Below, piece by piece: positions 28,340-37,228 of a stretch of 64,000 nucleotides of DNA. The translations under genes and the position numbers were made by a program. Within the stretch, counting starts at the first letter, position 1; each line of letters opens with the position of its first letter. Below the pieces are notes generated by a model. It saw nothing but the letters and a program-made list of their open reading frames with translations, did no database searches and was not told the DNA's origin. The stretch is from contig NZ_CP042476.1 in the NCBI RefSeq assembly GCF_007993795.1, positions 3,100,001-3,164,000 of the forward strand. The letters run 5' to 3'. This DNA comes from Antarcticibacterium arcticum. GTDB lineage: Bacteria; Bacteroidota; Bacteroidia; Flavobacteriales; Flavobacteriaceae.

Positions 28340-28387
28340 ACCGCCGCATCGCAACCGGCATTTGTTTTTAATTGTTAATTAGGTTTG

Positions 28388-28420
28388 CAAACCCATTGAG
28401 AAAATCAATGGGTTTGTTTG
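28388..28420 (+). terminator. terminator after hpf
   Basis: AAACCCATTGA / TCAATGGGTTT, an 11-base perfect stem; T-rich tail on the plus strand, and close enough to serve the convergent DUF456 gene too. Confidence 0.8.
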
Positions 28421-28421
28421 T

Positions 28422-28919
28422 TTAAAACAACACCTCTCGAAAATCCCAAACCTTCCAAAGGAATAATATGAGGAAGCCAAAGGCCACCATAAACTCCATA
28501 AAACTAGAGGCCAGAAAACCTATAAATGAACCAAAAGCAGCTTTCAGGGCGAGTTTCCGGTCGCTGTTATTCATTATTTCCCCAATAAATGCCCCTACAA
28601 ATGGGCCAATGATCACTCCAAAAGGAATGGGCGCAATAATACCTGCCACCAAACCAATAGTGGCACCAATCATACCCGCGCGGCTACCCCCAAAGCGTTT
28701 GGTGCCCAAAGCGGGAATGATCCAGTTGAGCGCGTAAATAAATACCGCAACTATAAAAGTTAATCCCAAAAACCAATAATCCATAGGAAGGGAAGGGGCC
28801 AGAAATAGCAGTAATAACCCAAGCCAGGAAACAGGTACGCCCGGAAGCACCGGTAGAAAGCTACCTAAAATTCCCACGATCATTAAAATACCTCCCAGTG
28901 TTACTAATAGCAGATCCAT
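28422..28919 (-). CDS. DUF456 membrane protein
   Basis: A 165-residue inner-membrane protein with four to five hydrophobic, glycine-rich segments. The DUF456 hallmarks are LPVLPGVPVSWLGLLLLFL near 23, the GSRAGMIGATIGLVAGI stretch near 78 and PFVGAFIGEI near 106. The repeated glycine motifs are typical of the family, whose role is unknown. Its ATG overlaps the stop of the upstream 58-residue gene by one base (TAATG), suggesting translational coupling. Confidence 0.85.
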   Translation of the reverse strand: MDLLLVTLGGILMIVGILGSFLPVLPGVPVSWLGLLLLFLAPSLPMDYWFLGLTFIVAVFIYALNWIIPALGTKRFGGSRAGMIGATIGLVAGIIAPIPFGVIIGPFVGAFIGEIMNNSDRKLALKAAFGSFIGFLASSFMEFMVAFGFLILFLWKVWDFREVLF

Positions 28920-29095
28920 TAGTTTAAGCGGTTTTTAAAATTGGGGTTTTCAGACAAATCCTCAGGATTTTCAATTTTTTTCGCCGCTTTACGTTCCCTA
29001 ATGAATTGTAAAAATTCCGCGATCTTCTCATTGGAAGCCGAATCCAGGAATTCGTTAAATTCCTTTCTTAACTGGTCTTTCTCCTTACTGTCCAT
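28919..29095 (-). CDS. small hypothetical helical protein
   Basis: An unrecognised, highly charged 58-residue protein (from MDSKEKDQLRKEFNEFLDSA) predicted to be helical, without signal or membrane segment. An upstream in-frame ATG at 29125 would add ten residues (MRITYKSKYP). Its stop overlaps the DUF456 start by one base, so both are made from one mRNA. A conserved small partner of DUF456 is a reasonable guess, not shown. Confidence 0.6.
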   Translation of the reverse strand: MDSKEKDQLRKEFNEFLDSASNEKIAEFLQFIRERKAAKKIENPEDLSENPNFKNRLN

Positions 29096-29178
29096 TGGGT
29101 ACTTACTTTTATATGTGATTCTCAAAAATACATATTTAAAATTTCTGCCTTCAAAAGGAAAGCTTAAATAAAATTTTC

Positions 29179-29220
29179 AACTAAATTATTAGGTCAAACT
29201 AAAAACTTAGTTTATATTTG
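29179..29220 (+). promoter_or_regulatory. tandem BlaI-type operators at the blaI promoter
   Basis: Two dyads of form AACTAA-N4-TTAGTT lie in tandem, 18 bases apart: 29179-29194 (one mismatch in the second arm) and 29197-29212 (perfect). The second abuts the -7 box TATATTTG at 29213-29220. This is where an autoregulated BlaI/MecI repressor would bind, though the consensus differs from the staphylococcal TACA-type site. Confidence 0.6.
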
Positions 29221-29297
29221 ATATTGTAATTAAGTATTAACTATAAAAATCACCCGTTCTAAACACCTTTCTTTCGGGATGGGTGGGGTAGGGGATT

Positions 29298-29660
29298 ATG
29301 AAACAACTCACCAAAGCCGAAGAAGAGATCATGCAAATACTTTGGCAACTTAAAAAAGCCAACGTTGCAGAGGTTATTGAAGAAATGCCGGAGCCAAAGC
29401 CGGCCTATAATACGGTTTCCACAATTATCCGCATCCTGGAAAGCAAGGAATTTGTGGGTCACGAGAAACAGGGGAAGGGTTACAATTATTTCCCGTTGGT
29501 AGATAAGGAAACCTACAGCAACCAAAGCATGAACAAGCTTATGGATAATTATTTTAACGGCTCCTTTAAAAGCATGGTGTCATTTTTTGTAAAAAAGAAC
29601 GACCTGGACACCAAAGAACTGGAAGCTATATTGAAGGAGATCAATAAAAAAGAAGAATAA
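29298..29660 (+). CDS. BlaI/MecI/CopY-family transcriptional repressor
   Basis: A 120-residue winged-helix repressor. The family start LTKAEEEIMQILWQL and the recognition helix region KPAYNTVSTIIRILESKEFV (near 35-54) are clear, followed by GKGYNYFPLV and a dimerisation helix. It is followed after one base by the BlaR1-type gene, the standard pair in which the sensor protease triggers cleavage of the repressor. In Bacteroidota these pairs seldom control beta-lactamases, and no beta-lactamase gene is present nearby. Confidence 0.94.
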   Translation: MKQLTKAEEEIMQILWQLKKANVAEVIEEMPEPKPAYNTVSTIIRILESKEFVGHEKQGKGYNYFPLVDKETYSNQSMNKLMDNYFNGSFKSMVSFFVKKNDLDTKELEAILKEINKKEE

Positions 29661-29661
29661 T

Positions 29662-31206
29662 ATGATAGCTTATATTCTAAATGTCGTCCTGTTTCAACTC
29701 CTTTTTTTACTGGTGTATGAAGTAATGCTGAAAAAAGAAACCTTTTTCAGTTACAACCGCTGGTACCTGCTTGCAACATCTGTGATTTCATTATTGTTGC
29801 CGCTGGTAAAAATTGAAGCGTTTGCATTTTTTATTCCTGCGGAAGCTTTGCCCGGGATCTCCACGATCTGGCTGCCGGAGGTTCTTATAGGAGAAGCACC
29901 CGCTGCAGCTTCAACTTCCATAAATACTGAAGCCGAAATATTAAAGGTCAACTGGTGGCTCGTTACCTATGGTACGGGAGTGGCTGCGAGCTTGTTTCTA
30001 TTCTTCAGAAAGTATCAAAATTTAAGCAGACTGTTCAGGTTCAAAACCCTTACTGCTGAAGGAGAAGTGCGTATCATTGAAATTCCCAATTCCACTTTGG
30101 CCTGCACCTTTTACAGGACCGTTTTTATAGGAGACAAGTTAACAGAAACGGAAAGACAAAACATTCTATCCCATGAACTGGTTCACGTAAAAGAGGGGCA
30201 CAGCCTGGATCTCATTTTCTTTGAAGTACTTAAAGTGGTCTTTTGGTTCAATCCTCTTGTATATATCTATCAAATTAAAATTGCCGCCGTGCACGAGTTC
30301 ATCGCCGATGCAGCCGTGGTTGAAACTTCCGGGAGGCGCAGCTATTATGAGCAGTTGCTCAACAGCGCCTTCAACACCAAAAATATTTCATTCATCAATC
30401 AATTTTTCAATCATTCATTAATCAAAAAACGAATCGTTATGTTACAGAAATCAAGATCAAAATCAATTTCAAAAGCCCGGTATTTTATTGTATTCCCTAT
30501 AATACTGGCTATGCTCACAATTGTGGCATGTTCTGTAGAAAAACTGCCGGCTGAAGCTGAAATAACTAAAAGTGAAGAAAGGGCGATCTTCATAAAAGTC
30601 GCCGATTTCAAAAACCAGACAGCAGAAGAAAAAGAGAGAATTGCAAAAGCCCTGGAGGGAATGAGCACAAATTCAAACTATGACCAGGTTCATATCACAG
30701 ATGGGAAAAAGAGTATGATTATGGCAAAAGATCCTTCCACCGGACGACCTCAAATTGTAATTGAAAATATTGAGGGGGGAATAAAAACTGAACGCAGAAT
30801 AAATCCGGATTATAAAGATGACGCTCTCCCCTTTGCAATAATAGAGGAGGTCCCAGTATTTTCAGGGTGCGAAGCACTGCCCACCAATGAGGAACGTAAA
30901 AAATGTATGGCAGAAAAGGTTTCGGAATTCGTAGCAAGGAATTTTAATACCGGCTTGGGGAAGGAATTAGGATTAAAAGGAGTAAACAGGGTTATTGCGG
31001 TATTTAAAATAAGTTCAGATGGAGATATTACAGATGTTCGGGCCCGAGCTCCACATCCTGCTCTTGAGGCAGAAGCCATAAGGGTGATTTCAAGCCTGCC
31101 TCAAATGACCCCGGGGAAACACGAAGGAAATAATGTAGCGGTTTCCTACTCCTTACCTATAGTATTCCAGGTAGCGGAGAGCGAAGAGCAAAAACAAGGT
31201 CAGTAG
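29662..31206 (+). CDS. BlaR1-type M56 metallopeptidase with C-terminal TonB-like domain
   Basis: A 514-residue integral membrane sensor protease. Transmembrane segments lie near 2-18, 35-55, 95-115 and 270-288. The M56 zinc motif HELVH is at 171-175 (ILSHELVHVKEGHSLDLIFF), followed by EFIADAAVVE near 215. Instead of a penicillin-binding sensor, the periplasmic part (300-514) holds a polar linker, a VPVFSGCE segment near 398, and a TonB C-terminal-like domain (AEAIRVISSLPQMTPGKHEG near 470). It is thus a signal-responsive protease that may sense envelope state. Starts one base after the repressor stop. Confidence 0.92.
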   Translation: MIAYILNVVLFQLLFLLVYEVMLKKETFFSYNRWYLLATSVISLLLPLVKIEAFAFFIPAEALPGISTIWLPEVLIGEAPAAASTSINTEAEILKVNWWLVTYGTGVAASLFLFFRKYQNLSRLFRFKTLTAEGEVRIIEIPNSTLACTFYRTVFIGDKLTETERQNILSHELVHVKEGHSLDLIFFEVLKVVFWFNPLVYIYQIKIAAVHEFIADAAVVETSGRRSYYEQLLNSAFNTKNISFINQFFNHSLIKKRIVMLQKSRSKSISKARYFIVFPIILAMLTIVACSVEKLPAEAEITKSEERAIFIKVADFKNQTAEEKERIAKALEGMSTNSNYDQVHITDGKKSMIMAKDPSTGRPQIVIENIEGGIKTERRINPDYKDDALPFAIIEEVPVFSGCEALPTNEERKKCMAEKVSEFVARNFNTGLGKELGLKGVNRVIAVFKISSDGDITDVRARAPHPALEAEAIRVISSLPQMTPGKHEGNNVAVSYSLPIVFQVAESEEQKQGQ

Positions 31207-31270
31207 GTTAACCTTATTTGCAAATTATAAACACCGTTAAAAACTTCCTCCCATTCGGGGAGGGAATACT

Positions 31271-32410
31271 ATGAATAAATGGTTTTATATATTTATAATG
31301 TTAGTGGTTAAAGCCGGGGCACAAACCCCGGCTTTAACTTTTGCAGATAGCTTATACGCTGTTGGTAATTCTGCGGAAGCTATTAAAACGCTGGAAGAGG
31401 TCTCTCCAAAATCTCCAGTGGTATATTCAAAACTAGCCAGGTACCAGAGTGCCACAGGAAATCTGGATGCCGCCCTTACCAATTATGAAATTTTACTCAA
31501 TCAAGAGCCCGGGAGGGTCCTTACCGCGATGGATTACGCCGCAACCCTAATTAAAAAAGGCCGATTAGAGTCGGCAGACAGTTTATATTCCCTGCTTTCT
31601 CAGAGCTATCCTAAAAATGCCAATTTTGTTTTTCAGCAGGGCGTAATAAGGGAATTACAGAAGGACAGTAGTGCGATAGATTATTTCAAGCAAGTAATAC
31701 ACCTGGACAACACGCATAGGGAGGCACTTTATAAACTGGCAAAAAATGAATTACAGCGCAAACAATACAATATGGCGGTATTTTACAGCCAGATGGGTTT
31801 GGAGCATTACCCTACCAATGCCTCCCTTCTGTCAATTCTGGCACAAACCTATATGCGGCAAAACAGATACCATCTTGCCATTCCCACCTTTGAAGAAATT
31901 ATAGCGCAGGGGCAGGGTAATGAATTTGTGCATTCCCGGTTGGGTTTTGCATATTATAATGAGGGGTTTTTTGAAAAGGCGATTGAGAATTATAAATCTG
32001 CCCTGGAATTTGAGGACCGGAATTCTGATTCTCATTATAACCTGGGAAAACTTTATGCACTCACCGGCGATCTTGAAAGATCTGAAACCCATTTGCTTAT
32101 GGCGATCCTTATTAAAAAGCAGCCGGTAGATGCGGAATACTTAAGTTTAGGATTAACATATAAACTTAAAAAGGACCACAAGCGCGCACTGGAATATTTA
32201 AATAAAGCCCTGGAAGAAAATCCCGGCAATGAAAGGGCTCTTTATGAAAAGGCGGTAGCAGCCGATAATTATTTTAAAGACCTGCAAACAAAAATTGATC
32301 ATTACCGGGCATATTTAAATAAATTTGAAGGGAAAGGGAATGACGATATGATCTATTTGGCAAAAACCAGGTTGAGCGATTTGAAAAAGGAACAGCACCT
32401 GAGTAAGTGA
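31271..32410 (+). CDS. tetratricopeptide repeat protein
   Basis: A 379-residue exported protein with a signal peptide (MNKWFYIFIMLVVKAGAQ) and at least eight TPR units, such as AKNELQRKQYNMAVFYSQMG near 157, HSRLGFAYYNEGFFEKAIEN near 218 and EYLSLGLTYKLKKDHKRALE near 291. It would be a periplasmic scaffold. It starts 64 bases after the BlaR1-type gene on the same strand and may belong to that operon, a common neighbour of flavobacterial BlaI/BlaR1 pairs. Confidence 0.87.
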   Translation: MNKWFYIFIMLVVKAGAQTPALTFADSLYAVGNSAEAIKTLEEVSPKSPVVYSKLARYQSATGNLDAALTNYEILLNQEPGRVLTAMDYAATLIKKGRLESADSLYSLLSQSYPKNANFVFQQGVIRELQKDSSAIDYFKQVIHLDNTHREALYKLAKNELQRKQYNMAVFYSQMGLEHYPTNASLLSILAQTYMRQNRYHLAIPTFEEIIAQGQGNEFVHSRLGFAYYNEGFFEKAIENYKSALEFEDRNSDSHYNLGKLYALTGDLERSETHLLMAILIKKQPVDAEYLSLGLTYKLKKDHKRALEYLNKALEENPGNERALYEKAVAADNYFKDLQTKIDHYRAYLNKFEGKGNDDMIYLAKTRLSDLKKEQHLSK

Positions 32411-32467
32411 TAATAGCGCGCAATACCCTTCTTTTTATTTCACGGGATATTCTATGATGTTTACGAA

Positions 32468-32920
32468 ATGAAAACAATTGAACAATACTGGAAAGAATTT
32501 CAGGCAAAGAATCCTTGTTATCTAAAGGAAGAACAGCCGCACTCGTATTACTATTGCGACAACAAAAAGGATGCAGATGAATGTGCGGAATTGGTTGTTC
32601 AAGGAATTAAACAAGCCACATCGACCTCTGTTTGGTGGTTTAAAAAATTTAATGAAGAATTTCCGGTTCCCGGGGATCTGGCAGTAATAACCAATTGGGA
32701 AGGCCTGCCTAAGGCGATTGTAAAGACAACCCGGGTGGAAATTGTCAAATTTAAAGAAATCACCCCGGAGTATGCAATTATAGAAGGAGAGGGGGATAAG
32801 AGTTTGGAATATTGGAAAGATGTCCACTGGAAATACTATTCCAATGAAATGAAGGAACACGGCGAAATACCTTCAGAAGAAATGGAGATTGTTTGCGAAT
32901 ATTTTGAAACAATTGGTTGA
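32468..32920 (+). CDS. ASCH domain-containing protein
   Basis: A 150-residue cytoplasmic protein with the ASCH fold, related to PUA domains and thought to bind RNA or nucleotides. Seen as the IKQATSTSVWWFK segment near 46, the PVPGDLAVITNWEGLPKAIVK strand pair near 65, and DKSLEYWKDVHWKYY near 110. One relative cleaves a modified nucleoside, but specificity cannot be inferred here. Starts 58 bases after the TPR gene. Confidence 0.86.
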   Translation: MKTIEQYWKEFQAKNPCYLKEEQPHSYYYCDNKKDADECAELVVQGIKQATSTSVWWFKKFNEEFPVPGDLAVITNWEGLPKAIVKTTRVEIVKFKEITPEYAIIEGEGDKSLEYWKDVHWKYYSNEMKEHGEIPSEEMEIVCEYFETIG

Positions 32921-33013
32921 GCCAGGTCGGGTAATTGCTGGGATAACTAATCGAGTAGAGCTCCCCCTCAGTAAAATTTATTTTACTTTTTCTATTGAAA
33001 AGAAGCAAGGTCT

Positions 33014-33367
33014 TTAAATATCTTTTTTCTTTAGGCGTCTATTGCCTAAGTATATTCCACTTATAGTAGCCAGCGGAATAAGAATTAGGGAAATTGCATA
33101 GGCCGTACCTACACCATCTAAAAGGGAGGTGAATCCCAGCCTCGCCATAAAAAACACACATAGAGCACAGGCGGGTAAAACAAGGAGTAATCCGTATGCC
33201 ATATTTTGAAGAGGGAATTTAATCCTGTAAATAAAACCAGCACTAAAAAACACAAGCAAATCTAAAAAATTCTGAAAGGGAAAAAATGCGTAGATTATTT
33301 TGATCATTGCGAGTACAAAGCCGAAGGCTAACAAAATTGTAACGGTCCCGGAGTTAGTCTTATTCAT
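33014..33367 (-). CDS. small hypothetical membrane protein
   Basis: An unrecognised 117-residue inner-membrane protein with four hydrophobic segments (about 9-28, 34-50, 57-78 and 86-106) and a basic end (NRRLKKKDI). No signature motif is visible. Transcribed alone between the convergent ASCH gene and the MerR-type gene. Confidence 0.6.
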   Translation of the reverse strand: MNKTNSGTVTILLAFGFVLAMIKIIYAFFPFQNFLDLLVFFSAGFIYRIKFPLQNMAYGLLLVLPACALCVFFMARLGFTSLLDGVGTAYAISLILIPLATISGIYLGNRRLKKKDI

Positions 33368-33451
33368 TTTGCAGTATATATTCCCAATTTAGCCTAGCTT
33401 CTCAAGTTGCCAATTCAAAATCTATCAATAATTTTCAACCCAAAAGAAATA

Positions 33452-34342
33452 TTAATCAAGGCCATTAATAAATTCTGGAATAGACTTGAAAATTTTAATA
33501 TGAGGAAGTTGCTTTGTGCTGTCAAGAGATTGAATGCGTGCGCCCAGCAGGTTTAATTCTCTTGGCTGGTCCTGACAAAGTTCGGCATCAAATTCACTTA
33601 TAAAATCGGCCACCTCCCTGGGAGATACCGTTAGATAGCTTATAAATTTGGGATTGGGATGAATTTCCAGCAGATACTTGAGATCCTTAATGGCAAAGCT
33701 GGGCCCGAGATAAATAGTTTTCTGTTTATAAAAATTAAGCTCATAATTAAGAAAAAGCAACCCAAGGTCATGAATTTCATTTTCTGGAAGAAACAACACA
33801 TACAGGTCTGAGTCTGTATTCACTGGCTCCAGTAAAGCAATGTTTTCATTTATCTTTTGCTTAATAAGCATTGAAACAAAATGTTCGTGTACCGGCTTTA
33901 TACTATGGGTTTGCCATAGTAAACCAATTTCTTCCAGTAAGGGCAGGAATATTTCGTGAAATATTTGTCTAAAGGATTTTGTGGCAAGTAATTGTTTATA
34001 GGTCTTATTAAATAATTCCTCATTGAATCCCAACATGGCGATTTTAAAGGAATTAACTGCCCTGTGCTGCACGCTTTTAGAAGCTGCAACTTTTAACGCC
34101 AGTTGTGCAGCTTCCTGGTGAGACATCTTTGAGATCCTTGAAATTTTATAACCGTTATTGTTTAAAAAACTCACGTTCAAAATCCGTTGCAGGTTTTCAA
34201 TACTATAGGTTCTTATATTGGTAGGAGTTCTTTCTGGATCAAGAATATTATAGCGTTTCTCCCAGATACGAATAGTATGGGCTTTGATACCGGTAAGGTA
34301 TTCAAAATCTTTTATGCTGAAAGATTGTTTGATAAAGTCCAT
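33452..34342 (-). CDS. MerR-family regulator with cobalamin-binding (CarH-like) domain
   Basis: A 296-residue regulator. The N-terminal MerR helix-turn-helix (FSIKDFEYLTGIKAHTIRIW, 8-27, then EKRYNIL) is followed near 100-180 by a four-helix module with the W-x9-EH signature (LWQTHSIKPVHEH) and then a cobalamin-type Rossmann domain with ExHxxG (EIHDLG) and, 40 residues later, SxL (SYL). These are the hallmarks of the CarA/CarH family, which represses carotenoid genes in the dark through adenosylcobalamin and releases on light. The GG of the canonical motif is not seen. No carotenoid genes are nearby, so the targets are elsewhere. Divergent from the broken creatininase gene. Confidence 0.85.
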   Translation of the reverse strand: MDFIKQSFSIKDFEYLTGIKAHTIRIWEKRYNILDPERTPTNIRTYSIENLQRILNVSFLNNNGYKISRISKMSHQEAAQLALKVAASKSVQHRAVNSFKIAMLGFNEELFNKTYKQLLATKSFRQIFHEIFLPLLEEIGLLWQTHSIKPVHEHFVSMLIKQKINENIALLEPVNTDSDLYVLFLPENEIHDLGLLFLNYELNFYKQKTIYLGPSFAIKDLKYLLEIHPNPKFISYLTVSPREVADFISEFDAELCQDQPRELNLLGARIQSLDSTKQLPHIKIFKSIPEFINGLD

Positions 34343-34510
34343 GAGCGCTGGTAAAGTAAAACAAAACTAAATAAAATATTAATTTACAGGGCAAAAAAAG
34401 AAAATTCATAGGTACAAAAGAAATGATTTTCAAAACTTATATTGTCCGGTCAAAGACTATTTTATATTATTAAATTAATTTGTAATTGAATTCTTTAAAT
34501 TCTGAAACTA

Positions 34511-35283
34511 ATGAATCCTGAAATAAGACCATATGTTCTGGCAGAAACCAACTGGAAAGAGGTGAATAAAGAGAATTATTCCATGGGTATTCTACCCTGG
34601 GGGCTACTGAAGCCCATAATTTCCACCTGCCTTATGGTACAGATAATTATCTGGCCGAAGGGGTTGCCATTGAAGCTGCACGTAAAGCCTGGGAACAGGG
34701 ATGTAAACCTCTGGTCTTGCCTACAATACCCTTTGGGGTGAATACAGGGCAAATGGGGGTGAAATTTTGCCTTAATATGATGCCTTCCACGCAGTTGGTT
34801 GTTTTAAAGGATATAGTCCAGGTATTGGATACCCATAAGATAGATAAGTTGGTTATTCTCAACGCTCACGGGGGGAATAATTTTAAACAGATGATACGGG
34901 AGCTAAGCCTGATATATCCAAAGGTTTTTATTTGTTCTATAAACTGGTGGCAAGTGACAAATTCAAAAGTTTATTTTGAAGAGCCCGGGGACCACGCGGG
35001 AGAACTTGAAACAGCGGCGATGATGCATATTGCCCCTCAACTGGTCCTGCCTTTAAGTGAGGCAGGCGAAGGAAAATCCCGCTCCTTTAAGATCAAAGGC
35101 CTGAAAGAAGGTTGGGTGACCGCCCAGCGGGAATGGACCAGAGTAAGCAGGGATACCGGTGTGGGAGATCCAAAAATGGCTACTGCTGAAAATGGAAAAG
35201 CCTTCTTCGATAAAACTACCGATATAATAAGTGGGTTTTTGGAAGAACTCCATATAGCAAATGTTAATGACCTATATGAGTAA
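34511..35283 (+). pseudogene. creatininase-family amidase, broken by a one-base frameshift
   Basis: The first 30 codons (MNPEIRPYVLAETNWKEV to GILPWG) and the rest of the gene (ATEAHNFHLPYGTDNYLAEG onward, then LNAHGGNNF, SINWWQV, GDHAGELETA) form one full creatininase-family protein, but in different frames. The break is at a run of five G (34599-34603) where six would restore the frame. Creatininase-family enzymes are zinc amidohydrolases; the metal ligands in the HxPYGTD, NAHGGN and HAGELET regions all remain. Everything downstream is intact and without other damage, so this is a very recent mutation, a phase-variable homopolymer, or a sequencing error. A translation from the internal ATG at 34717 would lack the first metal site. 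Confidence 0.85.
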
Positions 35284-35413
35284 CAGCGACCCGGCCGCTA
35301 TTTCCAGATCCTAAAATTTCAGAATCCGGCAATGAAGAGTTCCTCCTTAACAAAAATGTATTTTGATTTGTTTTGCGTATTTTTGAGCTATAATACTCCT
35401 GAAAGATCCCTTA

Positions 35414-35890
35414 ATGAGAATAAGATTATTCCTGCTGTTTTTAATTGGTTTGACGGGTTGCAAGGATTTTGAAACCAGGAAGATTACCTCAGAAGAGGTA
35501 TTGGAGCTGGAAAGCCAAAGCCTCAACTGGAAAGAGGTAGATGAATATCCCGCATTTGAAAACTGCAAAAATATCACTGAAATTGATAGGGCCCGGGATT
35601 GTTTTGAGGCAACCGTGGCAAATTCGGTGAATGCTTATCTGGCGCGCCAGGAACCCATAGTTACGCAGGCTATAGACGACACCGTATTTGTTCATCTTGA
35701 GATCTCAAAAACCGGTTTTCCTACCATAGAGTCTATAGAGGTGGATACCCTTGTTACGAACCAGATCCCCGAGCTGAAATTGTGGATACAACAAAGTATA
35801 GATTCCCTTCCTAAGATATATCCTGCCAGTAAAAGAGGGATTCCCGTTTCAAGCATTTTTAAAATGCCTATTGTAATAAAGGCGGAGTAG
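35414..35890 (+). CDS. small lipoprotein with TonB-C-like region
   Basis: A 158-residue predicted lipoprotein: lipobox LTGC with Cys16. The body contains EYPAFENCKNITEIDRARDC near 43-62 and a C-terminal region with VFVHLEISKTGFPTIESIEV (near 91), which resembles the strand pattern of TonB C-terminal domains in Bacteroidota. The same PxFxxCE...C signature occurs in the periplasmic part of the BlaR1-type protein at 29662. Exact role unknown. It may be an envelope adaptor. Starts 130 bases after the broken creatininase gene. Confidence 0.7.
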   Translation: MRIRLFLLFLIGLTGCKDFETRKITSEEVLELESQSLNWKEVDEYPAFENCKNITEIDRARDCFEATVANSVNAYLARQEPIVTQAIDDTVFVHLEISKTGFPTIESIEVDTLVTNQIPELKLWIQQSIDSLPKIYPASKRGIPVSSIFKMPIVIKAE

Positions 35891-35954
35891 AATTTGAGGC
35901 CTTTGGGTATAGGTTAGAGCGCGTGGAGATTTAGCCTAAAACCCATAACTAATT

Positions 35955-37115
35955 TCATCGTTTAAATGTCCTTCCTTTCCATTCATATTTTTTGAAAATA
36001 GACAAAATTGCTACCCCAGTAGAAAAAAATGGGTACACCAGGCTACTCCAGAAATAATGCCGCAGGACTTCTTTCCTTTTAAAGAATTTTGCCGCTGCGT
36101 AGAGCAACAGGAGATCTGATACAAATTTGAAAAGAAAGGCGATGAGAATGGGCTCGTAATCTACTATTTCCAGAAACGCGAGCACGCACCCGACTATAAG
36201 GCTAAAGTTCATTAATAACACCGCCAGGCCCGTGGTTTTGGCAAACCAACTTTTATATGCAGGTGTTTTAGCAGCCCAGCGTATGCGTTGGGAAATAAGA
36301 GCGCTAAGATCGGGTTCAGGTTTGGTTAGCACTATTGCTTCCCGGGATTTTAAAAAATCGGTCTTAAGTTTATGCTGAACAAATTTTTGAAGCAAAAACA
36401 CATCGTCTCCACTTGAAATTTCCCCGTTACCCAGGAAACCTCCAACTTTCAGGAATGCGCCTCTATTATAACATAAATTAGCCCCATTGCACATAAATGC
36501 CTTTCCAATCCCAAAGCCACCGGCACCGGCAACCTGAAGGCTCAGTAGGTCCATTTCCTGGAACGCTTTGAAATATTTCATGCCTTTTTCCTGGCGTAAA
36601 TTTTTTGCAGGAAAAACATAGGGTGAGAACATTACCGGGCCTGCAATTAATTCAGCTCCTGTTTTTTCTATCTTTTCATTAAAACCCTGCAACCATAATT
36701 CGGGGACTTCACAATCGGCATCGGTGGTGATTATATAATCAAAAGCCGCGTTTTGGATAGCGGTAGAAATTGCATCCTTCTTGGGTGAGCCAGTAACCCG
36801 AAAATTTTCCAGCAGGCTTATTCTTAGCTGGGGATTCTTCTGCTTAAAAGTCGTGCAAATTTCCCGTGATGCATCCCGGGAAGCATCATTTACCAGTAGT
36901 ATCTCGAATAGGGATACGGGATATTTCAGCTTTAACAAAGAGTTGAATAGCTGCGGTAAGTTTCCCGCTTCATTACGGTAGGGTATAATAATTGAAAATC
37001 CGGTTTTGGCCGGAAGGTCCTTAATAGAAAATTGAGCTATCCTTTTCCACCCATAAAATAATGCTCCTATTAGAAACACATAGAGTATACTTAACAATCC
37101 AAGGAAAACACTCAT
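35955..37115 (-). CDS. membrane-bound family 2 glycosyltransferase
   Basis: A 386-residue GT-A glycosyltransferase anchored by an N-terminal hydrophobic segment (MSVFLGLLSILYVFLIGALF) and two or three C-terminal segments (near 295-365). The nucleotide-sugar region is FSIIIPYRNEAGNLPQLFNS near 42, the DxD-like motif TTDADCEVP near 133, and the acceptor-site GDD and QxxRW-like motifs SGDDVFLL near 235 and SQRIRWAAK near 272. Transfers a sugar to a lipid or polysaccharide acceptor; substrates unknown. Divergent from ruvC. Confidence 0.9.
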   Translation of the reverse strand: MSVFLGLLSILYVFLIGALFYGWKRIAQFSIKDLPAKTGFSIIIPYRNEAGNLPQLFNSLLKLKYPVSLFEILLVNDASRDASREICTTFKQKNPQLRISLLENFRVTGSPKKDAISTAIQNAAFDYIITTDADCEVPELWLQGFNEKIEKTGAELIAGPVMFSPYVFPAKNLRQEKGMKYFKAFQEMDLLSLQVAGAGGFGIGKAFMCNGANLCYNRGAFLKVGGFLGNGEISSGDDVFLLQKFVQHKLKTDFLKSREAIVLTKPEPDLSALISQRIRWAAKTPAYKSWFAKTTGLAVLLMNFSLIVGCVLAFLEIVDYEPILIAFLFKFVSDLLLLYAAAKFFKRKEVLRHYFWSSLVYPFFSTGVAILSIFKKYEWKGRTFKR

Positions 37116-37228
37116 AAGTTGCTTTTAAGCCGGTTCTCAAATATAGGAATAGCTAAGGAGAATTGTGTAGCTTTGTGAAGGCCTAAGAGGCCTGAAAAAA
37201 TAACTTTTAAGTACTTACAATTAAGCAT

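Noticed and set aside
29662..31206. Beta-lactam resistance locus
   Set aside because: The sensor lacks a penicillin-binding domain and no beta-lactamase or PBP gene is adjacent.
34717..35283. Second part of the creatininase gene as a separate intact gene
   Set aside because: The frame remains open upstream of this ATG and encodes conserved family sequence up to the G run, so it is the tail of one frameshifted gene.
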